This document shows, in pieces, positions 7,414 through 15,493 of a DNA stretch of 64,000 bases. The translations under genes were made by a program, and so were the position numbers. Source of the DNA: Algoriphagus winogradskyi (GTDB lineage: Bacteria; Bacteroidota; Bacteroidia; Cytophagales; Cyclobacteriaceae); contig NZ_FXUA01000004.1 of NCBI RefSeq assembly GCF_900182815.1, positions 62,001-126,000 on the forward strand. Direction: 5' to 3'. Every line of letters begins with the position of its first letter. The first letter of the stretch is position 1. Below the pieces are notes generated by a model. It ran no database searches and had not been told where the DNA came from. It saw only the letters and a program-made list of their open reading frames with translations.

Positions 7414-8749
7414 CGGTATTATGTAAGTCTTGTTGAATCTCTTCCAAGGATCGTCCTTTGGTTTCTGGCATTTTGAATTTCACCCAAAGTAATTGCCAGA
7501 CCATCATCAATGCGAAGAAGGCAAAGATATATCCTGGACCAAATTGATTGGCAAAATAGGGAAAAACATTTGCAATCAATGCTGCCAGAATCCAATGTGT
7601 GAAACAACCGATGGATTGACCGTAAGCTCGAAGTTCATTAGGAAATACTTCTGATATAAATACCCAAATAACAGATCCTTGTCCTACGGCATGTGAAGTA
7701 ATGAATGCAAACACAAATATCGGTAACCAGAAGTTATCAATTCCTCCCACCAGAAAATTATAGGCCATAAGGGAAAGTGAAATAATGTAACCAATGGACC
7801 CTATATACATCAGTTTTTTCCTGCCTATTCTATCAATCATATATAAGCCAACAAAGGTTGCAAATAAATTTACTACACCAATTCCAATGGTTGAGAATAA
7901 AGCAGATTCTGTGGATATACCTGCCATTTCAAATACTCGGGGAGCAAAATATATGATCGCGTTGATCCCAGAAACCTGATTGAAAAAGGCAATGAAAATC
8001 GCCAGCATGGTGGTAGATAGGAATGCCCTGCTGAATAGTGCAGAAAAGCTTCCTTTTTGCTTAATACTTTGCTCTTCAATGATTGCCAGACGAATTGCTT
8101 CATCTACTCCGTCAGGATCAGTTCTTGTCAGAATTTCCCTTGCTTTGACTTGGTCATTGAACTTAGCGATTAACCATCTTGGACTTTCTGGAATTTTAAC
8201 TATCATCGCTGTATATATCAACGCGGGAACTGCTTCCATGCCTAACATCCATCTCCAGTCATTTTCAATTCCGGCTGTGCCAATCAAATAGTTCGAAAGA
8301 TAAGCCATCAAAATACCGAATACGATATTGAATTGATATAGAGCCACAAGTAAGCCTCTGTTTTTGGCAGGTGCGATTTCAGAAATGTACATAGGAGCAA
8401 CCACTGAAGAAGCTCCGACTCCTAAGCCTCCTATGAATCTAAAAAACATAAAGGAAAACTCGTCTGGAGCCATTCCTGATCCCACTGCAGAGATGAGATA
8501 CAATGCTCCGATCCAGAACAGACTCTTTTTCCTACCAAATTTGTCTGCTGGTATTCCTCCAAATAAAGCTCCGATTACTGTACCATAAAGGGCCATGGCA
8601 ATCGCCAATCCATGGGTGAGATCATTTAATTTCCAGACATCTTGAATAGCTCGCTCAGCCCCGGAAATTACAGCTGTGTCAAATCCAAATAAAAAGCCAC
8701 CCAATGCGGCCGTGATTGAGAGGAAAAAGGCATATTTTTTTGAGGACAT
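7403..8749 (-). CDS. MFS sugar porter
   Basis: 448-residue inner-membrane transporter of the sugar porter family of the major facilitator superfamily with 12 predicted helices. Signature motifs are GGIPADKFGRKKSL between helices 2 and 3, PESPRWLIAK after helix 6, DRIGRKKLMYIG between helices 8 and 9 and PETKGRSLEE at the C-terminus, the set found in XylE- and GLUT-type proteins. It is the promoter-proximal gene of a two-gene operon with a fructokinase-like kinase, so it probably imports the substrate of that kinase by proton symport or facilitated diffusion. Confidence 0.92.
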   Translation of the reverse strand: MSSKKYAFFLSITAALGGFLFGFDTAVISGAERAIQDVWKLNDLTHGLAIAMALYGTVIGALFGGIPADKFGRKKSLFWIGALYLISAVGSGMAPDEFSFMFFRFIGGLGVGASSVVAPMYISEIAPAKNRGLLVALYQFNIVFGILMAYLSNYLIGTAGIENDWRWMLGMEAVPALIYTAMIVKIPESPRWLIAKFNDQVKAREILTRTDPDGVDEAIRLAIIEEQSIKQKGSFSALFSRAFLSTTMLAIFIAFFNQVSGINAIIYFAPRVFEMAGISTESALFSTIGIGVVNLFATFVGLYMIDRIGRKKLMYIGSIGYIISLSLMAYNFLVGGIDNFWLPIFVFAFITSHAVGQGSVIWVFISEVFPNELRAYGQSIGCFTHWILAALIANVFPYFANQFGPGYIFAFFALMMVWQLLWVKFKMPETKGRSLEEIQQDLHNTDAA

Positions 8750-8832
8750 CAGCTGTTTTGGGGTATTTTAGGATGCTAATCTAAAGAGAAGCACAATATA
8801 TCAAAATCTGGTAATACACTTTACCTTCTTAT

Positions 8833-10125
8833 TTACCGAAATGGATATATAAAACTTCCAAATCTTTCTACTATAGCTCTCTCAAGTGCTTCTCTATGAT
8901 CTGGATGAGCGATGCGCATTAGTTCATAAGCCCGCTGACGTAAGTTCTTTCCGTAAAGATTAACCATTCCGTATTCGGTGACTACGTATTGCATATGTGC
9001 TCGGGTAGTGACTACACCTGCACCTTCCTTTAGGAACGGGACAATTTTGGAAGTTCCTTTTCGAGTAGCGGAAGTCATGGCCATGATTGGTTTTCCTCCT
9101 TCAGAGAGAGAGGCACCACGCATAAAGTCCATTTGACCACCTACACCTGAGTATTGGTAGCTACCTATGGAATCTGCGCATACTTGACCAGTCAGATCCA
9201 TTTCCACACAGCTATTGATAGAAATCACCTTAGGATTCTTTCGTATGACCGCTGTGTCATTCACGTAAGCTGCCTCATGGAAGGAAAATTCAGGATTATC
9301 ATCAATCGCATCGTAAAGCTCCCTAGTTCCAGTTACAAAAGATGATACTATTTTCCCAGGGTGTTTTTTCTTGTATTTGTTGGTGATGGCACCTGATCTC
9401 AGGAGTCCTAAAATCCCATTAGAGAACATCTCGGTATGAATTCCAAGATCCTTGTGTTGCTTCAGTGAGTCCAGAACGGCATCTGGAATAGCACCAATTC
9501 CCATTTGCAGTGTAGATCTATCTTCAATAAGTGCCGCGCAATGATTGCCTATTCTTCGTTCTGTTTCTGTGATTTTTTCACCATAATCAACAATTGGTAG
9601 TGGCTCATCCACATGAATGGCTGCATGAAACTTTGAAATGTGAATTTGGCCATCCCCATGCGTTCTAGGCATCTGTTTGTTGACCTGAGCTATAATTGTT
9701 CTGGCAGTTTCCACTGCTGGTTTTGCAACATCGACGGAGGTTCCAAGGGAGCAAAATCCATGTGAATCCGGCTCGGAAACTTGGATGATGGCCACATCTA
9801 GTTTTAGAATATTCTGTCTAAACAAGTGTCCTATTTCACTTAGAAAAATAGGAACGTAACCACCATGTTCGGAATTGACAGCCGCTCGTACATTCTGAGA
9901 AACAAACAGTGAGTTCATGTAGAAGCTATCTTTGCATTCATCCGAGGCTAAAGGCATATCCCCAAGGGTAGTTATAGCTACAATTTCCACATTCTTGAGT
10001 TCATCTTTTCTTGCAGCCAAGGCATATAGAAGGGTAGTAGGAGTAGCTGCACTACCATGGATAAAAACGCGTTGATTACTCTGAATAGACGAAACGGCAA
10101 CTTCCGGACTGACGTAGTTGATCAT
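8833..10125 (-). CDS. Acetyl-CoA hydrolase/CoA-transferase family protein
   Basis: 430 residues, class I CoA-transferase fold with two related domains. GMGIGAIPDAVL and HTEMFSNGILGLL are seen, with E232 of the latter as the expected catalytic glutamate that forms the glutamyl-CoA thioester. GGQMDFMRGA and VTEYGMVNLYGK are further family boxes. Such enzymes move CoA between acetate, succinate, propionate or 4-hydroxybutyrate or hydrolyse acetyl-CoA, and the precise substrates cannot be told apart here. It is divergent from icmF (230 bases between starts), so the pair could serve short acyl-CoA metabolism together. Confidence 0.88.
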   Translation of the reverse strand: MINYVSPEVAVSSIQSNQRVFIHGSAATPTTLLYALAARKDELKNVEIVAITTLGDMPLASDECKDSFYMNSLFVSQNVRAAVNSEHGGYVPIFLSEIGHLFRQNILKLDVAIIQVSEPDSHGFCSLGTSVDVAKPAVETARTIIAQVNKQMPRTHGDGQIHISKFHAAIHVDEPLPIVDYGEKITETERRIGNHCAALIEDRSTLQMGIGAIPDAVLDSLKQHKDLGIHTEMFSNGILGLLRSGAITNKYKKKHPGKIVSSFVTGTRELYDAIDDNPEFSFHEAAYVNDTAVIRKNPKVISINSCVEMDLTGQVCADSIGSYQYSGVGGQMDFMRGASLSEGGKPIMAMTSATRKGTSKIVPFLKEGAGVVTTRAHMQYVVTEYGMVNLYGKNLRQRAYELMRIAHPDHREALERAIVERFGSFIYPFR

Positions 10126-10276
10126 AATTGCAAAATGGTATAAAAGTCAAATTTTAAGTTCTAATGTCGGAAAAATTACCGACTAAGTTTAGCTATGATA
10201 AAATTCATAAAATCTATGTGCCAAATTATATTTTGTTTTTCCACTAACTGCGAAAGTAGAGCGCCTTTATAATTAC

Positions 10277-10284
10277 TATATTTG
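10277..10284 (+). promoter_or_regulatory. Candidate -7 box of icmF
   Basis: TATATTTG exactly matches TAnnTTTG, 72 bases upstream of the icmF ATG. No good TTTG is present 19-21 bases before it, so only the -7 element is supported. The 230-base divergent region also holds a short inverted repeat GTCGG/CCGAC (10166-10183) near the start of the CoA-transferase gene. Confidence 0.4.
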
Positions 10285-10355
10285 TTGTGAGTAATTAGGA
10301 TCAAACTAATCCTGACTCATGAAAATCGATTACTACAATAAGCTAACCCAACTCC

Positions 10356-13300
10356 ATGACTACCATTCCTGAGAGCTATAAACCCAAAAATCACATTAGA
10401 ATTGTTACTGCTGCTTCCTTATTTGATGGGCATGATGCAGCAATCAATATCATGCGCCGTATCATTCAGTCCACTGGCTGTGAGGTAATCCATTTAGGTC
10501 ATAATCGCTCTGTGCAGGAAATAGTTGATTGCGCAATTCAAGAAGATGTGCAGGCAATCGCGATCACTTCTTACCAAGGGGGGCATGTGGAGTTTTTTAA
10601 GTACATGTATGATTTGCTTCGTGAAAAGGGCGCAGGACATGTGAAGATATTTGGAGGTGGAGGAGGAACGATCCTTCCTGAAGAGATTAAAGAGCTTCAG
10701 GATTATGGCATCAACAGGATTTACGCTCCAGATGATGGACGTTCTATGGGATTGCAGGGGATGATAAATGACTTGGTAAGTCAGTGTGATTTCCCCATCG
10801 GGGATGTATTGTCTGAAGGATTGGTGCTCGGAGTAGAGAGCAAAGAGCATGTCGCCAGAGCTATTTCTGCCTTTGAAAACTTTCCCGAAAACTCCGCCCA
10901 GCTGTTAGAAAAAGTAAGAAAACAAAGCAAGGAATGTAAAACGCCAGTTCTAGGGATTACTGGTACTGGTGGTGCTGGAAAGTCTTCACTTGTTGACGAA
11001 TTGGTTCGACGGTTTATTATGGACTTCGAAGATAAAACTTTGGCTATCATATCTGTTGACCCGTCTAAGCGAAAAACTGGTGGAGCACTACTTGGCGATA
11101 GAATTCGTATGAATGCGATTCATCATCCTCGAGTGTATATGCGATCTTTAGCTACCAGACAATCTAACCTTGCACTATCAAGATATGTGCAGGACGCTGT
11201 AGATACTGTAAAAGCTGCCGGTTACGATATGGTGATTCTGGAGACTTCTGGTATTGGCCAGTCAGATACAGAGATTATTGAGCATTCAGACCTTTCTTTA
11301 TATGTGATGACTCCAGAATATGGTGCAGCGTCCCAACTGGAGAAAATTGATATGCTTGATTTTGCTGATGTGATTGCGTTGAATAAGTTTGATAAGCGTG
11401 GTGCTTTGGATGCTATTCGTGATGTGAAAAAGCAATTTAAGCGCAATCATAATCTTTGGGAAGCCAAAGACGAAGATCTTCCAGTCTTTGGTACCATTGC
11501 TTCCCAATTCAATGATCCTGGGATGAATCAGCTTTATCGTACGCTGATTACTAAAATTGCAGAGAGTCATCCTGAAATGAAAAGCGACTTTGAGCTGACT
11601 GCTGGGAGCTCTGAGAAGATTTATATAATACCGCCTGCGAGGACTAGATACTTATCTGAGATCTCTGAAATCAATAGAAATTACGATGTATGGGTGGAAG
11701 AGCAAAAGGAAATTGCTCAGCAGCTTTATAGCATTTCCAAGTCCATAGAAGCTATTCAAAACACGAAAGTGGAGGATAAAGATCGATTGATCAAGGAACT
11801 TCAGGAAGTGTATGCGCAGGTAGAATTGGAGTTTGATCCAAAGAACAAAAAATGGCTGGAGGAATGGCCAACCGAAGCAGCCAAATACGCGGAAGACTTT
11901 TATGTTTTCAAAGTGCGGGATAAGGAAATCAAGATTAAGACTTACTCTAAGTCACTTTCTGATACAAGAATTCCAAAGGTTTCCTTGCCGAAATACGAGG
12001 CTTGGGGCGATGTATTGAAATGGGGTTTGCGCGAAAATGTACCAGGCAAGTTCCCATATACCGCAGGAGTTTTTCCCTTCAAAAGAGAAGGAGAAGATCC
12101 AACCCGGATGTTTGCGGGAGAGGGTGGACCTGAGCGGACAAATAAGCGCTTCCATTATGTGTCCAAAGATATGGCTGCTAAACGCCTTTCTACTGCTTTT
12201 GACTCGGTAACCCTCTACGGGGAAGATCCAGATCACAGACCAGATATCTATGGTAAAATCGGGAATTCTGGAGTGAGTGTTTGCTGTTTGGATGATGCAA
12301 AAAAGTTGTACTCTGGCTTTAACTTAGTTGATCCAATGACCTCTGTGTCAATGACTATTAATGGTCCTGCTGCTACCATGACTGCCTTCTTTATGAATGC
12401 AGCAATTGACCAGCAATGCGAGGTCTATATCAAGGAAAATGGGCTTGAAGATGAGATTAATGAGAAAATTAATCAGCTATATAAAACGAAAAATTTACCT
12501 AGACCTACGTACAACGGTAAGGTTCCAGAAGGAAATAATGGTTTAGGCTTGATGTTACTAGGGGTGACTGGAGATCAAGTATTGCCGGCAGAAGTATATC
12601 AGAAAATCAAGACGGAGACTATTGAGAAAGTGAGAGGAACTGTTCAAGCAGATATTCTGAAAGAAGATCAGGCTCAGAATACCTGTATTTTCTCTACAGA
12701 ATTTTCTCTTAGACTGATGGGGGATGTGCAGCAATATTTCATTAATCAGGGCATCCGTAATTTTTATTCTGTCTCCATTTCGGGTTACCACATTGCCGAA
12801 GCAGGTGCAAACCCAATCACGCAATTGGCTTTAACACTTTCCAATGGGTTTACTTATGTAGAATACTACGTAAGCCGTGGAATGGACATCAACCAATTTG
12901 CACCAAACCTTTCCTTCTTTTTCTCTAACGGCATTGATCCGGAATACGCGGTTATAGGTAGAGTTGCACGTAGGATTTGGGCGAAAGCCATGAAGTTAAA
13001 GTACGGAGCAAATGAACGCTCTCAGATGCTGAAGTATCATATTCAGACCTCTGGACGCTCACTTCATGCACAGGAAATCGACTTCAACGACATCAGGACT
13101 ACGCTGCAGGCACTGTATGCCATTTATGATAATTGTAACTCGCTACATACCAATGCCTATGATGAAGCGATCACCACGCCTACTGAAGCATCAGTTCGTA
13201 GAGCAATGGCTATACAGTTGATTATCAATAAAGAACTGGGATTAGCAAAGAATGAAAATCCTATCCAGGGAGCTTTTATTATTGAGGAGTTGACAGATTT

Positions 13301-13733
13301 AATTGAAGAGGCTGTTTATCTAGAGTTTGATAGAATTACTGAGAGAGGCGGAGTTTTAGGTGCTATGGAAACCATGTATCAGCGGGGCAAAATTCAGGAG
13401 GAAAGTATGCATTACGAAATGCTAAAGCATACTGGAGAATATCCAATAATTGGTGTTAATACCTTCCTTTCTTCAGATGGCTCTCCGACTGTAACTCCCG
13501 GCGAAGTGATCCGTGCCGAAAAGGAAGAAAAAGAGGCGCAAATAGAAACCTTGAAAATACTTCACTCGGCAAATCCAGAGTTAGTAAATAAACACTTAGA
13601 GGAATTGAAGAAGGTTTCTGTAAACAATGAAAATATATTTGAGGAACTAATGGAGGCGGTAAAGTATTGTTCACTTGGACAGATTACGCACGCATTATAC
13701 CAAGTAGGTGGGCAGTACCGTCGGAATATGTAA
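10356..13733 (+). CDS. icmF: Fused isobutyryl-CoA mutase IcmF (methylmalonyl-CoA mutase family)
   Basis: Adenosylcobalamin-dependent radical mutase of 1125 residues with its own G-protein chaperone built in. Order: B12-binding domain (about 10-150, with FDGHDAAIN supplying the lower-axial His), MeaI-like GTPase (about 195-420; P-loop GTGGAGKSS with K209, NKFD at 343-346), linker, and the TIM-barrel substrate domain (about 540-1100). In the substrate domain, AGVFPFKR places F573 and F575 where methylmalonyl-CoA mutases have a Tyr, the signature of IcmF enzymes acting on isobutyryl/butyryl- and isovaleryl/pivalyl-CoA. It probably links valine/leucine-derived acyl-CoAs to straight-chain metabolism. 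Confidence 0.95.
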   Translation: MTTIPESYKPKNHIRIVTAASLFDGHDAAINIMRRIIQSTGCEVIHLGHNRSVQEIVDCAIQEDVQAIAITSYQGGHVEFFKYMYDLLREKGAGHVKIFGGGGGTILPEEIKELQDYGINRIYAPDDGRSMGLQGMINDLVSQCDFPIGDVLSEGLVLGVESKEHVARAISAFENFPENSAQLLEKVRKQSKECKTPVLGITGTGGAGKSSLVDELVRRFIMDFEDKTLAIISVDPSKRKTGGALLGDRIRMNAIHHPRVYMRSLATRQSNLALSRYVQDAVDTVKAAGYDMVILETSGIGQSDTEIIEHSDLSLYVMTPEYGAASQLEKIDMLDFADVIALNKFDKRGALDAIRDVKKQFKRNHNLWEAKDEDLPVFGTIASQFNDPGMNQLYRTLITKIAESHPEMKSDFELTAGSSEKIYIIPPARTRYLSEISEINRNYDVWVEEQKEIAQQLYSISKSIEAIQNTKVEDKDRLIKELQEVYAQVELEFDPKNKKWLEEWPTEAAKYAEDFYVFKVRDKEIKIKTYSKSLSDTRIPKVSLPKYEAWGDVLKWGLRENVPGKFPYTAGVFPFKREGEDPTRMFAGEGGPERTNKRFHYVSKDMAAKRLSTAFDSVTLYGEDPDHRPDIYGKIGNSGVSVCCLDDAKKLYSGFNLVDPMTSVSMTINGPAATMTAFFMNAAIDQQCEVYIKENGLEDEINEKINQLYKTKNLPRPTYNGKVPEGNNGLGLMLLGVTGDQVLPAEVYQKIKTETIEKVRGTVQADILKEDQAQNTCIFSTEFSLRLMGDVQQYFINQGIRNFYSVSISGYHIAEAGANPITQLALTLSNGFTYVEYYVSRGMDINQFAPNLSFFFSNGIDPEYAVIGRVARRIWAKAMKLKYGANERSQMLKYHIQTSGRSLHAQEIDFNDIRTTLQALYAIYDNCNSLHTNAYDEAITTPTEASVRRAMAIQLIINKELGLAKNENPIQGAFIIEELTDLIEEAVYLEFDRITERGGVLGAMETMYQRGKIQEESMHYEMLKHTGEYPIIGVNTFLSSDGSPTVTPGEVIRAEKEEKEAQIETLKILHSANPELVNKHLEELKKVSVNNENIFEELMEAVKYCSLGQITHALYQVGGQYRRNM

Positions 13734-13810
13734 TCTTATTTCATGATTGAAAACTTGGCAGATAATAAAAATCTTAAGAAAAATAAGTCTATTGATTAAT
13801 TAGAGAAAAA

Positions 13811-14227
13811 ATGGCAAAGAGAAATGTGAAAGTTCGGATGAAAGCGGATCACGAGTATGAGTCTGTAAATCCACAAGGGAATGTAGTACAGATCGATATG
13901 TATGATCCTCAGGAGAAAAAAGCTCAATCACCCATGGATTTGCTGCTGTCTGCACTAGGATCATGTGCATCGGTGGATGCTGTTTTAATGATGAAAAAGA
14001 AACGTAAAACGGTGAATGATTTGATCGTAGAGGTAGAAGGAATTAGAAACGATGGAGTACCTTCATTTTATACTGATATCCATTTGAAGTTTATCTTGAT
14101 CTCTCCAGATGCCAAAGAGGAGGAGTTTGCAAAAGTGGTAGCACTATCGGTAGAGAAATATTGTTCTGTAGCTTCCTCCTTGAAGTCAACTGTCACATTT
14201 TCATCAGAAGTAAAAGTTGACTCATGA
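13811..14227 (+). CDS. OsmC-like peroxiredoxin family protein
   Basis: 138 residues, OsmC/Ohr superfamily. The two redox cysteines expected for the family are present: C52 in ALGSCASVD and C118 in VEKYCSVASS. Family members reduce organic hydroperoxides as dimers in the cytosol. This short YhfA/OsmC-like branch is less well characterised, so hydroperoxide reductase activity is an inference. The stop codon TGA overlaps the ATG of the next gene (ATGA), implying coupled translation. Confidence 0.88.
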   Translation: MAKRNVKVRMKADHEYESVNPQGNVVQIDMYDPQEKKAQSPMDLLLSALGSCASVDAVLMMKKKRKTVNDLIVEVEGIRNDGVPSFYTDIHLKFILISPDAKEEEFAKVVALSVEKYCSVASSLKSTVTFSSEVKVDS

Positions 14228-14463
14228 GAGTTGTTAAGGAGTTTATCCAGGAGGATATTCGAATAAGCTTATTCTCCTGGAATAATAAGTATATCCTAAA
14301 ATTTGAATTGGGGCCAATGGAACAGACTTTCAAAGTGCCTGAAACGGATGTTCTAGATGAAGCTGATTTAGAAGTTTTTTGGAATGGAATTTTTTTTGAA
14401 AAAGTTAAAGTAAGATTCAAAGAAATGGGAGAATCATTTAGGGCTGAAGTGGGAAATTTATAA
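14224..14463 (+). CDS. Small conserved-looking protein of unknown function, coupled to osmC-like gene
   Basis: 79 residues, soluble, no signal peptide and no family that I recognise. The composition is that of a real protein (alternating beta-like segments such as RISLFSWNNKYILKF, then an acidic helix), and the ATGA overlap with the upstream OsmC-like gene supports expression. It ends 22 bases before the next lipoprotein gene. A role alongside the OsmC-like protein is only suggested by the overlap. Confidence 0.7.
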   Translation: MRVVKEFIQEDIRISLFSWNNKYILKFELGPMEQTFKVPETDVLDEADLEVFWNGIFFEKVKVRFKEMGESFRAEVGNL

Positions 14464-14485
14464 TTTCCTGCTTAGTTTAAATCTC

Positions 14486-15493
14486 ATGAAGTCTTTTTTC
14501 CTCTCGCTTTTCCCCGTTTTCCTTCTTTTAGCCTCCTGTAATTCACCTAATAAACTTCAGCGTGACCATAGTACAGGTTTTGATGATTCCATTATTGTTG
14601 AGATGGAGTCCGAGCTCAAAATATTGGAGGAGGAGATTATTTTATTGAAAGATCACTTTGAGTTTCTCCTAGAAAACAGGCATAATATTCTACAAAAGGC
14701 AGATCGTACAAAGTATAGTTTTGATGGTGGGTATTCTATTAACACCCCTCAAGATTCAGAATACCTAAGCACCGTAGTTATATTTAATACAACCAAAGAT
14801 TTTGATAAATCGATGGAAAGTGTGTTGATTACTAATAGTATGGATTCTCTTTTTAAGAAATCTCTTGAAAAGTATGGTATCATTGCTCAAGTCTATTACA
14901 ATGCCATAGATCAAGTTTCCAGGGTTTTTCCTGCTTACGATTCTAAAACACTTTTAGACCCAAATCTCGACGTGACAAGCTTTAATTTTTTCTATGAAGG
15001 GGATTTTAATCATAATCCTGAAAAGAGTGCCAAATGGATACCTGAGGTCTATGTTGACCCTGCCGGAAGAGGCTGGATTTTATCTTTGGTACATCCAGTA
15101 CAATTGGATGGTGAATTGTATGCTGTTTTAGGTATAGATATCACCGTAGAAGAGATTTTCGAGCGATATTTAGATAACAAAAAAGGGGAGTATTTGATAG
15201 TAAATAGTAAAGGCGATATTGTAGCAGGAAATTCCGGGGCTATCGAAGCACTTAGTTTTCCTCCTTTGTTAAATCACGTTTATAATGAAACAATTCAATC
15301 AGACAACTATCGAGTTTCGGACTATAATTTATTTAATAGCAAGAACAAAGAAGTCAGAGAGATGGCAAAATCTCTTCTCTTGAATAAGGAAATATTCTTT
15401 CAATTCAAAGATGAGTTTAGTCCAATAGCTGCTTATTCTGCCCCTTTTAATCTCCTAGATTGGTATTTAGTAGAAATTGAGCCTAGTTTATAA
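14486..15493 (+). CDS. Lipoprotein with Cache-like (PDC) sensor domain
   Basis: 335 residues. A type II signal peptide (MKSFFLSLFPVFLLLASC, lipobox LLASC) predicts lipid anchoring outside the inner membrane. After a helical stretch (about 35-75), the body resembles an extracytoplasmic double-Cache domain, including the hallmark PEVYVDPAGRGWILSLVHPV and LYAVLGIDITVEEIFERYL. Cache domains bind small ligands and are normally fused to kinases or chemoreceptors. Here the domain is free-standing, and its stop codon overlaps the start of a hybrid histidine kinase (TAATG), suggesting that it acts as a ligand-binding partner of that kinase. The Cache call is from pattern recognition only. Confidence 0.75.
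   Translation: MKSFFLSLFPVFLLLASCNSPNKLQRDHSTGFDDSIIVEMESELKILEEEIILLKDHFEFLLENRHNILQKADRTKYSFDGGYSINTPQDSEYLSTVVIFNTTKDFDKSMESVLITNSMDSLFKKSLEKYGIIAQVYYNAIDQVSRVFPAYDSKTLLDPNLDVTSFNFFYEGDFNHNPEKSAKWIPEVYVDPAGRGWILSLVHPVQLDGELYAVLGIDITVEEIFERYLDNKKGEYLIVNSKGDIVAGNSGAIEALSFPPLLNHVYNETIQSDNYRVSDYNLFNSKNKEVREMAKSLLLNKEIFFQFKDEFSPIAAYSAPFNLLDWYLVEIEPSL

Noticed and set aside
10195-10272. 25-codon ORF between the CoA-transferase gene and icmF, examined as a possible leader peptide
   Set aside because: It lies upstream of the predicted -7 box, shows no run of a single amino acid and no following terminator hairpin.
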